Assembly (NCBI GenBank): GCA_015056325.1
Contig: SVGL01000007.1
Location: forward strand, 62,001 to 126,000
Reading direction: 5' to 3'
From: Clostridiales bacterium
Lineage (GTDB): Bacteria; Bacillota; Clostridia; Christensenellales; Aristaeellaceae
DNA: 64,000 nt
Below the pieces are notes generated by a model. The model saw only the letters and a program-made list of their open reading frames with translations. It was not told the DNA's origin and did no database searches. Positions 41,529 through 49,297 of the stretch are shown here, one piece after another; within the stretch, counting starts at the first letter, position 1; every line of letters begins with the position of its first letter. The translations under genes were made by a program, and so were the position numbers.

Positions 41529-42283
41529 CACAGGTACTTTTCTATACAGTTCATGGCCTCGACTTTCGTTTCCATCGTGGAGTGGGCGTAGAGCTGCAAG
41601 GTCAGGGAAACCTTGGTGTGACCGAGGATTTCGGACAGGGTGCGCAAGTCCATTCCCGACTCAACGGCCCTGGTCGCAAAGGTATGGCGCAGGGCATGAA
41701 CACCCATCGGCGGCAAACCAATTTCCTTCAGGGTTCGGTGTAAAACCCTCGCCAGATTGCGTCCTTCGTAGGGAGTTCCAGTCTCCGTGCAGAAAACCAG
41801 GTCGTTGGGAACCCAATCCTTCCCTGCGGCAATCTTGTCCGCCCGCTGCCTTCTGCGCTGAATTTTGAGAACTTCCTGCATTTTCGGCGGCAGAGGGATG
41901 GTGCGGCGGCCTGCTTTGGTTTTCGGTGTTCCTGCATGAAGAAGGCTGCGATTATCAGCATCAGCGGTGAAATCGCGAATGCGCTGGATGGTCTGGTTGA
42001 CGGTGAAGGTGTCACTGTCGATATCTGACCAGCGCAGACCTGCCAACTCTCCTGCGCGGATGCCTGTGCCCAGAATGAAATAGAGAGCACGTCCGCCTGT
42101 GCTGTCAGGCAGGGCGTCAATGAACCGCTTCTGCTCTTCAAGAGTGAAGAAGCGGATTTCTTTTTGCTCCATTTTCGGTAGGACGGTGCGGCTGCTGACA
42201 TTGCGGACGATGATGGGGTGCAGCTTCCTGATGCTGCTTGGCCTGATTGCAAAAAGGCGCAGGCAGCAGGCGTAATTCACCAA
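41528..42283 (-). pseudogene. Tyrosine-type site-specific integrase, N-terminal part lost
   Basis: About 250 codons. The catalytic domain is whole: [14 protein letters not shown] (first Arg), [13 protein letters not shown] (Lys), [11 protein letters not shown] (H-x2-R), [17 protein letters not shown] (Gly-His and nucleophile Tyr). The arm-binding and core-binding domains (about 150 residues) expected before [19 protein letters not shown] are missing, and the first about 25 codons ([16 protein letters not shown]) do not look like integrase. Only TTG or GTG starts with poor spacing to GGAGG exist. I take it as a decayed integrase, next to tRNA-Ala, the usual target of such enzymes. Confidence 0.8.
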
Positions 42284-42289
42284 CCTCCG

Positions 42290-42316
42290 ACCGGCTCTGA
42301 ATCAGGGCCGGTTTTT
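42290..42316 (+). terminator. Plus-strand hairpin with T-tract at the integrase break
   Basis: ACCGGC.CTG and CAGGGCCGGT, then TTTTT. No plus-strand gene precedes it, so it is probably a leftover of deleted DNA. Confidence 0.45.
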
Positions 42317-42328
42317 CATGTGAGCAGA

Positions 42329-42354
42329 CAAAAAAGAGCGGGATCTCCCGCTCC
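42329..42354 (-). terminator. Terminator of the sortase gene
   Basis: Minus strand GAGCGGGA/TCCCGCTC stem followed by TTTTTT. Confidence 0.85.
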
Positions 42355-42365
42355 TTGGCAATATG

Positions 42366-43415
42366 CTATCGCAGATTCGTTTTTGCGGATAACCGCAGCA
42401 GTTCATCCTCGCTTTCACCCTCGCGGATTCTTCGGGCAGCAACGACCCGGCGCTCCGCATCATCATCAACACAGGTGACAAGCAGCAGCAGCTGATCCTG
42501 AGGCAGGACGCCAATCCTGCTGATGTACTTCGATTGCTGTACCAGGGCATTCAGCGCATTCTGCCGGTATGCAACCACGGACAAATGCAGCTTGGTGAAA
42601 TCCACAAACCGCCAGCTGGATGCATCCAGGCTCACCGTTGCTACTGCGAAAACCACGTATCGGCCTTCCTCGTAAAGGGTGTCAAAGGTGATGAACGGAT
42701 TGATGCGGCAGAAGGTCAGATTCTCGTAGTTTCGCAGGCAGCCGAACATCGCTCCCGATTTCATATTGTGCCCATAGATGAGGTATGTATAAGGCCGGGT
42801 GGACAAATCGCAGGTTTGCTCCAGGAAAATAGCGCCGTTTACATTGTGATACCCGCGATAATCGCGGTCAAGGTAGTAGTCGTTATCACGCTGTACAACC
42901 GCCTCGTCAAGCATTTCGTCAATCTTCAGCCAGCCGATGATATCCGCATTTTGCCGGCGCAGCTTGGCAAACCGCGCGTCTATGGTACGGTACGGATTGT
43001 AGGGATAAGAGCATTTTTCCAGATGACTCATTGGCGTAATGGTCGGTGTTGGCGCCGCAGTTGTCGCAGGATCGCCCGTGGACTCAGGCTGTGCCGTCAC
43101 TGCAGGCAGGGCAGAAGGCGCGGGCGACGGAGAGACAAGCTGATCTTCATAATAAGCATTGCGCATCGCTTGGGATGCCTGCCGGAGCCGATGATAATCG
43201 CCGATATAAGCAATCAGCTTGCCCGCGCTGACAACGAGGACAAGAATACAAAGACAAAAGCCCAGTCGTGCAGCAGTCCCCGGCCCCTCTCTGTCAGCAA
43301 CGAAACGGTATCTGCGCTGTTTTTTTCGCGGCCGCCCAACGACATAGTCGTCATTGCATGCATCCGGCCGACGCGCTGTTTCCCACGCCTGCCGCAAAGC
43401 TCTGAAAACGCTCAA
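42366..43415 (-). CDS. Class B sortase
   Basis: 349 residues. The start is TTG at 43415, chosen because AAGGAG lies 9 bases upstream and no ATG or GTG in frame is near. A basic N-terminus, one transmembrane helix (about 50-70) and a Pro/Thr linker (about 95-130) precede the sortase domain: IDEMLDEAVVQRDNDYYLDRDY, YLIYGHNMKSGAMFGCLRNY (catalytic His), LLLVTCVDDDAERRVVAARR (catalytic Cys and Arg). It attaches proteins to the wall or assembles surface structures. No sortase substrate with a clear sorting signal is adjacent. Confidence 0.92.
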   Translation of the reverse strand: MSVFRALRQAWETARRPDACNDDYVVGRPRKKQRRYRFVADREGPGTAARLGFCLCILVLVVSAGKLIAYIGDYHRLRQASQAMRNAYYEDQLVSPSPAPSALPAVTAQPESTGDPATTAAPTPTITPMSHLEKCSYPYNPYRTIDARFAKLRRQNADIIGWLKIDEMLDEAVVQRDNDYYLDRDYRGYHNVNGAIFLEQTCDLSTRPYTYLIYGHNMKSGAMFGCLRNYENLTFCRINPFITFDTLYEEGRYVVFAVATVSLDASSWRFVDFTKLHLSVVAYRQNALNALVQQSKYISRIGVLPQDQLLLLVTCVDDDAERRVVAARRIREGESEDELLRLSAKTNLR

Positions 43416-43530
43416 GCACGTCGACTCCTTGCATCATTATTCCCTTTATTGATTCGTACTCTGCCGCCCGAACTCCTGCCTCTGGTACGCAAATTCCAGG
43501 GAAATCCCGAAGGGCAATCATCTAAGGCAT

Positions 43531-43728
43531 TCGCTGTTGGGTGGTCAGAATCATTATGATTGTTCAGGAAGCAAGATTGGCTACACGGCAGGGGGCATTC
43601 TGGGTGAAAGTCATTATGGAAGGGGAGGCAAAAAGACTGGCTATTCTACAGATGGGTAGTTTGGGCAGTCAACGACCCTGACAAATGATGAGACTTGTAC
43701 AGATGCCTGCGGCGCTCCAATCAAATGA
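43531..43728 (+). pseudogene. Remnant of a Gly/Tyr repeat protein (HYDxxGxxxGYS)
   Basis: One frame reads LLGGQNHYDCSGSKIGY, TAGGILGESHYGRGGKKTGYS, then TDG and a TAG stop at 43657. The frame is otherwise open to a TGA at 43726. The two half units (HYD..GSKIGYTAGGILG and HYG..GKKTGYSTDG) repeat each other, as in secreted Clostridia proteins with HYDxxGxxxGYS repeats that I know only loosely. There is no start, signal or ribosome binding site. It lies in the 560-base gene-free stretch 43416-43975, whose rest holds an AATTTGCGGC/GCCGCAAATT hairpin (43728-43776) and the promoter region of the next gene. Confidence 0.55.
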
Positions 43729-43828
43729 ATTTGCGGCAATGAAAAGAAAAATACAGGTTTTTGCCGCAAATTATTGAACGTATCATTATCTTTTTTCGAT
43801 GATCGACGTTGTGAGATAGTGCATAAAC

Positions 43829-43844
43829 GATAGAATGTGTCAAT
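43829..43844 (+). promoter_or_regulatory. Putative AraC operator, copy A
   Basis: GATAGAATGTGTCAAT, 59 bases before the TATAAT of the binding-protein gene. It is found with one change at 46230-46245, and further matches (TAAT, ATTATT, CTTGCTG) follow at the same spacing. Confidence 0.65.
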
Positions 43845-43863
43845 AAATTAATCGGATTATTTC

Positions 43864-43893
43864 TTGCTGGCCCTGCGGTTAAGGGCGTATAAT
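43864..43893 (+). promoter_or_regulatory. Promoter of the sugar-binding protein gene
   Basis: TTGCTG (43864-43869), 18 bases, TATAAT (43888-43893). Confidence 0.65.
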
Positions 43894-43975
43894 TCAAATA
43901 TAAATATCGTTACTGTATAAGCGCATTGCGCTTTTGCGAATCGCTTGTATAGAAATAAAAAAGGAGGATTCCTCT

Positions 43976-45319
43976 ATGAAGAAACTTGTTGCACTGCTTC
44001 TGGCTGCAATGATGCTCACTGTGAGCTTCGCAATGGCAGAGGCCCCTGAAGGCTACCCCGAGATCGTGCCCGGCATGGACTTCGGCGGCGCCACCGTGAC
44101 CATCTACGACTACTGGGGCGGCAATGATCGTGTTGCCGAGCCCACCGAGGAGCAGCAGGCCCGCTATGACTACGAGGATTGGCTGATGGAGACCTACAAC
44201 GTCGTCATCAAGCAGACCCAGGGCGGCGACTGGAACACCTGCGCGGAGGAAATGATCAACTTCGTTTCTGCGCCCGACGGCTCCTACCGCGCTTACATCA
44301 TCGAAGCTGGCAAGGTCGGCACGCTGGTCGCCAACGGCATCGCGGCGCCCATCACCACCTATGATGTGTCCGGCGAAGAATGGAATCAGGCCAACATCGC
44401 CATGTGGGCCAAGGGCGGCGTGCCCTACGGCCTGTCCAAGGGCGAGCAGGAGCCCCGCATCTGCCTGTTCTTCAACAAGCGCATCCTGGAAGAGGCTGGC
44501 ATCGACTGGAACACCATCTATGACATGCAGGCTGAAGGCACCTGGACCTGGGCCGCTCTGGAAGAACTGATGGACAAGGTGCAGCGCGACCTGGACAACG
44601 ACGGCGTGATCGATATCTACGGCATGACCGGCGACCACAACAACCTGCATACCATCGCTGTGGCGGTTGGCGGCGGCGCTTACTTCGCCTATGACGAGGA
44701 TGGCAAGCTGCAGCCCGCGATGGGCAGCGAGGCCACCATCAACGCGCTGAACTGGAGCCGCAACACCCTGCTGACCTACTTCTACCGTCAGCCCGCCGAC
44801 GGCAACTGGGATTACTTCAAGGAGGCCTGGAAGACCGGTATTGCCGGTTTCTATGTCAACCAGACCTATGCTGGCTTCAACGACAACTCCGAAATGGCTG
44901 ACATGGAAGACGAGTGGGGCTGCGTGGCCTTCCCCGTGCCCAACGCCGGTGACAAGTACCTCACCAACATCTCCGAGAACACCTACCTGATTCCCAACAT
45001 CTACTCCGCGGATGAGGTCGGCAAGATCGCCTTCATCATCGATATGTGGACCAAGCCCACTCCCGGCTACGACGATGAGTTTGGCTGGATCGGCAACAAG
45101 TACAACTACACCGACGACCGTGCTGTGGACGAGACCTACGCCATGCTGCGCAAAGGCGAGCACGGCTGGGCCAACCTGACCTTCCTGCTGGGTACCGAGA
45201 ACGACGTTCTTGGCCAGTCCCTGATCTGGGTGCTGGGCGGCGAGTCCACTCCCGCTCAGCTGGTTGAAGCTGGTATGCCCGCTTGGCAGGCCCTGTGCGA
45301 CGCCTTCAACGCGAAGTAA
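43976..45319 (+). CDS. Extracellular solute (sugar) binding protein, orphan
   Basis: 447 residues from ATG at 43976 (AAGGAGG upstream). The signal peptide (about 1-22, MLTVSFAMAEA) has no lipobox cysteine. The mature part has the family-1 sugar-binding plan: DFGGATVTIYDYWGGND, a central RICLFFNKRILEEAGIDW, TWTWAALEELMDKVQRDLDNDGVIDIYGMTG, and NISENTYLIPNIYS near the C-terminus. Transporter permeases and ATPase are not adjacent, so it must use distant ones or act otherwise. The same promoter box precedes the GH2 gene, linking it to GH2-released sugars. Confidence 0.88.
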   Translation: MKKLVALLLAAMMLTVSFAMAEAPEGYPEIVPGMDFGGATVTIYDYWGGNDRVAEPTEEQQARYDYEDWLMETYNVVIKQTQGGDWNTCAEEMINFVSAPDGSYRAYIIEAGKVGTLVANGIAAPITTYDVSGEEWNQANIAMWAKGGVPYGLSKGEQEPRICLFFNKRILEEAGIDWNTIYDMQAEGTWTWAALEELMDKVQRDLDNDGVIDIYGMTGDHNNLHTIAVAVGGGAYFAYDEDGKLQPAMGSEATINALNWSRNTLLTYFYRQPADGNWDYFKEAWKTGIAGFYVNQTYAGFNDNSEMADMEDEWGCVAFPVPNAGDKYLTNISENTYLIPNIYSADEVGKIAFIIDMWTKPTPGYDDEFGWIGNKYNYTDDRAVDETYAMLRKGEHGWANLTFLLGTENDVLGQSLIWVLGGESTPAQLVEAGMPAWQALCDAFNAK

Positions 45320-45353
45320 TTGCACAAAGTCCTGATTATCCCGAAAGATAATC

Positions 45354-45385
45354 ACGGCCGCTGTGGAAACACAGCGGCCGTTTTG
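45354..45385. terminator. Terminator between binding-protein and AraC genes
   Basis: ACGGCCGCTGTG/CACAGCGGCCGT perfect stem, GAAA loop, then TTTG. Confidence 0.88.
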
Positions 45386-45434
45386 TATACCCGGATCAGA
45401 TGGAGGAAAAGCGCTGTCCCCCCTTCATTGCCGG

Positions 45435-46196
45435 TCATTTCCCCCACTTGCCGGGTGTCACGCCGGCCTCTTGCCGGAATTGGCGGATGAAATGGTAGGT
45501 GCTGCTATAACCGAGCAGTTCAGCGGTTTCGGTGACCGAATGGCCCTGCTGAATCAGCTGCTTTGCCTTTTCCACGCGCATGAGGATCACATCCCGCCCG
45601 GGGGAGATGGAAAACAGCCGCCTGTAGAGCGGATACAGGCGTGAAACGCTGATATTGACCTGCTGTGCCATCATTTCGTTGGTCCAAGGCAGCTCCGGGT
45701 GCAGGCTCATCGCGGTGCGCAGCTCCCGGAGACGATCCGCTGTTTTCTGCATCAGGGGCAGCGTCACGCGTCCGTTGACCTGACGGTAAATGGCAATCCA
45801 CAATTCATCCATCAACGTCTCGATGCAGGGCTGCCAGTAGCGATCCTTCGCAAAGAACTCCGCCTCCATGCGCGCAATGCGGCTGGTGATCTGCTGCTTC
45901 TGCTCCATGTGGTAAACCGTATTCACCTTCAGGCCGAACAGAGCCATTCTTTCCGCGATATCGCCATAGACATGCATCCAGTCGTTCAGCATCGGCTGGC
46001 GGCTGACGATCCGATGAGGCACATGCGGCGCCACCACAATCAGATCCCCGGGAGAAAGGGACATCCATTTATCTTCAAGCTTGTACTCGACCGGCGTCAG
46101 GAAATGAACAAATACGTAGTGAGGTCTTCCAACTGGCTTGTCCAGATCAAATCCGGCCACTTCGGGCCAGTTGTGACGGATCATCTCAATTTCCAT
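45435..46196 (-). CDS. AraC-family regulator with N-terminal cupin
   Basis: 253 residues from ATG at 46196; earlier in-frame starts would run into the operator box at 46230-46245. The N-terminal cupin-like sugar-sensing domain (YVFVHFLTPVEYKL, LSPGDLIVVAPHVPHRI) is followed by the C-terminal double helix-turn-helix (MMAQQVNISVSRLYPLYRRLF, VTETAELLGYSSTYHFIRQFRQEAGVTPGKW). It is divergent from the GH2 gene and near the binding-protein gene; both promoters carry the same box, so it probably activates both on a sugar signal. Confidence 0.9.
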   Translation of the reverse strand: MEIEMIRHNWPEVAGFDLDKPVGRPHYVFVHFLTPVEYKLEDKWMSLSPGDLIVVAPHVPHRIVSRQPMLNDWMHVYGDIAERMALFGLKVNTVYHMEQKQQITSRIARMEAEFFAKDRYWQPCIETLMDELWIAIYRQVNGRVTLPLMQKTADRLRELRTAMSLHPELPWTNEMMAQQVNISVSRLYPLYRRLFSISPGRDVILMRVEKAKQLIQQGHSVTETAELLGYSSTYHFIRQFRQEAGVTPGKWGK

Positions 46197-46229
46197 ATCA
46201 ATCACCCCTGTAAGGATTATATTTTTGAA

Positions 46230-46245
46230 GATAGAATATGTCAAT
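46230..46245 (+). promoter_or_regulatory. Putative AraC operator, copy B
   Basis: GATAGAATATGTCAAT, 58 bases before the GH2 TATAAT and 34 bases upstream of the AraC start. Confidence 0.65.
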
Positions 46246-46264
46246 GGGATAATTGAATTATTGC

Positions 46265-46293
46265 TTGCTGATCAGTAGCTGGGCGTGTATAAT
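46265..46293 (+). promoter_or_regulatory. Promoter of the GH2 gene
   Basis: TTGCTG (46265-46270), 17 bases, TATAAT (46288-46293). It has the same -35 and the same flank as the promoter at 43864-43893. Confidence 0.68.
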
Positions 46294-46358
46294 AAAGCCA
46301 ACAGTATCGAGAAGAGCAATCCCATATATCACAACAACATACGTCGGAGGAAGATGAC

Positions 46359-48080
46359 ATGAGCGACTATTCCCGCCCGGAATACCCTCGTCCCCAATTC
46401 CAGCGCGCTGCTTGGATGAACCTGAATGGCCAATGGCAGTTTGAAATTGACCATGGTGCTTCCGGGCGGGCCCGGGGTCTTGTTGAGCGTGAACTGACGG
46501 GCACGATCACGGTACCCTTCTGTCCGGAAAGCAAGCTGTCCGGCGTTGAATACAGGGATTTCATGGCAGCCGTCTGGTATCGCCGCACCTTCATGCTGCC
46601 GCAGGAAGCAGCAGGCAAGCGGGGGCTGCTGCATTTCGGCGCAGTAGACTATAAGTGTGAGGTCTGGATCAACGGGAAATCCGCGGGCGTCCATGAGGGC
46701 GGCTATGCGTCCTTTCATTTTGATGTGACGGATGTGCTGCAGAAGGGTGAAAACACCATTGTCGTCTGTGCGGACGATGATCTGCGCCACGGCCGCCAGC
46801 CCTACGGCAAGCAGTCCAGCCGGTATGAATCCTACGGCTGCAGCTACACCCGCACCACCGGCATCTGGCAGACGGTATGGCTTGAATGGGTGAATCCTGT
46901 GTATATTCAGTCCGTGAAGATGATCCCGGACGCCGCAAACGGCACGGTACTCCTGGATGCAACGATCTCCGGCCATGCGGCAGGGGTGACGCTGAATGCC
47001 AGCGCTGCGTTCAACGGCATGCCTGAATGTGAGGCCGAGGTGCTGGTGGATGGCAGCCATGCAAGGCTGCCCCTCAAGGTCGCCAATGTCCATCTCTGGG
47101 GTCCCGGCGAGGGCAACCTCTACGATCTGCATCTGTCCCTGAAGCAGGACGGCGCCATTGTCGATGATGTGGACAGCTACTTTGCCCTGCGCACCATTTC
47201 CTTTGACGGCAAGAAGTGTCTGCTGAACGGCAAGCCCGTGTTCCAGCGTTTGATCCTCGATCAGGGCTTCTACCCGAATGGCGTCTATACAGCGCCCACT
47301 GACGATGCGCTGCGGGGCGACATTGAAATGTCCATGGCGATGGGATTCAACGGGGCGCGCCTCCATCAGAAGGTCTTCGAGCAGCGCTTCCTTTATTGGG
47401 CGGATAAGCTCGGTTATCTCTGCTGGGGTGAAATGCCCAGCTGGGGCATTGATCCTGCCCGTCCCCACACGCTGAGTATCTTCCTCCGCGAATGGATGGA
47501 GGTCGTTGAACGCGATTACAACGCGCCCTGCATCGTAGGCTGGTGTCCATACAACGAGGTGTGGGGTGAGAGCAACGAGGGCCTGCGCGAGCTGACGCTG
47601 ACCATGACCTACCGCACCACAAAGGCCATCGACCCCACCCGTCCCTGCATCGACGTCAGCGGCGGCCTGCACACCGAGACTGACGTCTATGACATCCATG
47701 ATTATGAGCAAAACCCGGCAGTTTTGCGCGCACATTATCCCCATGGCGGCATGCCGGTGGATCCCTTCGCCGGGAAGCAGAAGTACGATGGTGTGAAGCC
47801 GATCTTCGTCAGCGAATACGGCGGCATCCGCTGGACAGAGGACACTTCCGGCTGGGGCTATGGCGTTGCGCCCGTCAGCACTGAGGAGTTCGTTACACGC
47901 TACGAGGGACTGACACAGGCACTGCTGGATCAACCCGACCACATGGGCTTCTGCTACACCCAACTCACCGATGTAGAGCAGGAGCAGAACGGCCTGTACA
48001 CCTACGATCGCAAGGCCAAGTTCGATCCGGCCATCATCGCGGAGATCAACCGGCGACCTGCGGCCATCGAAAAGGAATAA
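46359..48080 (+). CDS. Glycoside hydrolase family 2 (beta-galactosidase/glucuronidase-like)
   Basis: 573 residues, start ATG at 46359 with CGGAGG upstream. An N-terminal jelly roll (about 1-185; VWYRRTFMLP, VWINGKSAGVHEGGYASFHFDVT) is followed by an Ig-like part (about 185-275) and the TIM barrel. The acid/base is Glu400 in WCPYNEVWG and the nucleophile Glu486 in FVSEYGGI. No signal peptide is seen, so it is intracellular. It is short for LacZ and closer to three-domain glucuronidase or small galactosidase forms; the exact sugar is not certain. A GDPD fragment follows. Confidence 0.92.
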   Translation: MSDYSRPEYPRPQFQRAAWMNLNGQWQFEIDHGASGRARGLVERELTGTITVPFCPESKLSGVEYRDFMAAVWYRRTFMLPQEAAGKRGLLHFGAVDYKCEVWINGKSAGVHEGGYASFHFDVTDVLQKGENTIVVCADDDLRHGRQPYGKQSSRYESYGCSYTRTTGIWQTVWLEWVNPVYIQSVKMIPDAANGTVLLDATISGHAAGVTLNASAAFNGMPECEAEVLVDGSHARLPLKVANVHLWGPGEGNLYDLHLSLKQDGAIVDDVDSYFALRTISFDGKKCLLNGKPVFQRLILDQGFYPNGVYTAPTDDALRGDIEMSMAMGFNGARLHQKVFEQRFLYWADKLGYLCWGEMPSWGIDPARPHTLSIFLREWMEVVERDYNAPCIVGWCPYNEVWGESNEGLRELTLTMTYRTTKAIDPTRPCIDVSGGLHTETDVYDIHDYEQNPAVLRAHYPHGGMPVDPFAGKQKYDGVKPIFVSEYGGIRWTEDTSGWGYGVAPVSTEEFVTRYEGLTQALLDQPDHMGFCYTQLTDVEQEQNGLYTYDRKAKFDPAIIAEINRRPAAIEKE

Positions 48081-48116
48081 CGCAGCCCCGAACGACCTTT
48101 GACAGGAATGAACAGC

Positions 48117-48569
48117 ATGAAGAAGATCCGCGTGGCGGCCCATATGGGCTGCTTCGGAGGAAACATACCCGGCAATACCAAAGCATCGGCAGAACTTGCC
48201 CTGCGCTCCGGCGCTGACATCATCGAACTGGATGTCACCATGAGTGCCGATGGGCAACTGTTCGTTTTCCATCCCCAGCTGGAGAGGCGGTTTCTGAATC
48301 AGGATGTTGATATCCGGACGATGGCTGCCAAGGATGTTGAACTGCTGCACTTTGTCAATCAGCAGGGTGCTCCGACCAGCCATACCATTTGCCTGCTTCA
48401 GGACATGCTGGCCTTTCTCAAAGATCGGTGCGTAATCAGCATTGGCAAGTTTGGCGACCATCCGGTGGAAATAGCGAAAGTGGTGCGTGATCTTCACATG
48501 CAGGATCAAGTCATCGTCAAAAGTCCCGGTAAGCAGCATCACTTCAACATGATCGCAGAGACCGCGTGA
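48117..48569 (+). CDS. Glycerophosphodiester phosphodiesterase-like protein, C-terminally truncated
   Basis: 150 residues from ATG at 48117 (AGGA 9 bases upstream). The N-terminal half of the GDPD barrel is seen: AAHMGCFGGNIPGNTKASAELA, ADIIELDVTMSADGQLFVFHPQLERR, with His, Glu and Asp ligands partly kept but HRG changed to HMG. Family members are about 230-280 residues, so the last third is missing. The break lies 11 bases before the 48581 repeat that matches the sequence by the integrase, consistent with a boundary that cut the gene. It is probably inactive. Confidence 0.7.
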   Translation: MKKIRVAAHMGCFGGNIPGNTKASAELALRSGADIIELDVTMSADGQLFVFHPQLERRFLNQDVDIRTMAAKDVELLHFVNQQGAPTSHTICLLQDMLAFLKDRCVISIGKFGDHPVEIAKVVRDLHMQDQVIVKSPGKQHHFNMIAETA

Positions 48570-48580
48570 GCCTCCTGAAG

Positions 48581-48630
48581 GGATTTATGGTTGAAAACGA
48601 TGTAAAGGCTTTGACCACAACGATAAAGAA
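48581..48630 (+). repeat. Candidate right attachment/arm repeat
   Basis: GGATTTATGGTTGAAAACG, ATGTAAAGG, CTTTGACCACAACG. It aligns with 41465-41528 with few changes over the first 38 bases; the second TTTGACCAC unit is absent. Confidence 0.5.
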
Positions 48631-48687
48631 AAGCGTCTTTCCTTTCCATGCCAAATCGTTTCCCGCGTGGATCTGCGCGACTTTCTC

Positions 48688-48716
48688 TTGCATCCTGATG
48701 CAAAAGGGAATATAAT
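48688..48716 (+). promoter_or_regulatory. Promoter of the HIT gene with overlapping palindrome
   Basis: TTGCAT (48688-48693), 17 bases, TATAAT (48711-48716). TTGCATC/GATGCAA (48688-48703) is a perfect inverted repeat over the -35, a possible operator. Confidence 0.65.
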
Positions 48717-48744
48717 GGAGAAAACCTGAACAGGAGGAATCGTG

Positions 48745-49164
48745 ATGAAAGACATCAACTGCGGCTACTGTATGCGCGGTGAATTGCTGGATGCATTTGG
48801 CATCGTTATTTGCGACCTGAGCGTTTCGACGCTGATTCTGTTCCGCGAGCAAAGCCATCCTGGCCGCTGCATCGTGGCGTATAAGGATCATGTCAGCGAG
48901 CTGGTCAACCTGTCCGATGAGGAGCGCAATGCCTATTTCGCTGACATCGACCGGGCGGCCAAGGCCATCCACTCCGCCTTCCACCCCAACAAGATCAACT
49001 ACGGCGCGTACGGCGATACCGGCTGCCATCTGCATTTCCACCTTGTGCCCAAGTACAAGGATGCATTTGAGTGGGGCGGCGTTTTCGCCATGAATCCCGG
49101 CGCCGTCAAGCTGACCGACGCGGAATATGCCGAGATGATCGAGAAGATCAAGGCGAACCTGTAA
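48745..49164 (+). CDS. HIT family nucleotide-binding protein
   Basis: 139 residues, start ATG at 48745 (AGGAGG 7 bases upstream). The histidine triad is HLHFHLVPK, preceded by the GRCIVAYKDHVSEL strand. A CGYC near the N-terminus recalls zinc-type HIT proteins. Members hydrolyse AMP-linked or dinucleoside polyphosphate substrates. It is cytoplasmic, with its own promoter. Confidence 0.9.
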   Translation: MKDINCGYCMRGELLDAFGIVICDLSVSTLILFREQSHPGRCIVAYKDHVSELVNLSDEERNAYFADIDRAAKAIHSAFHPNKINYGAYGDTGCHLHFHLVPKYKDAFEWGGVFAMNPGAVKLTDAEYAEMIEKIKANL

Positions 49165-49297
49165 AGAACACAAAACGAAGGCGCAGTCCGCACTGCAACG
49201 TGCGCTGCGTTCGTTGCTATATCCAGTCTGGTGAGGAAGCTGTTTTATGCAGCAGCGGCAATTGCAGACAGATTGGCAAGATGAAGGAGCGATTACC

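Noticed and set aside
41528-42283. Active integrase with a TTG start
   Set aside because: The arm- and core-binding domains are absent and the first 25 codons do not resemble integrase, so activity is improbable.
42534-43559. Plus-strand frame opposite the sortase
   Set aside because: It is antisense to a complete class B sortase with catalytic His, Cys and Arg; no domain in the shadow.
49165-49297. Small gene between HIT and nitroreductase genes
   Set aside because: Only short frames without ribosome binding sites; the best one is the upstream extension of the nitroreductase frame.
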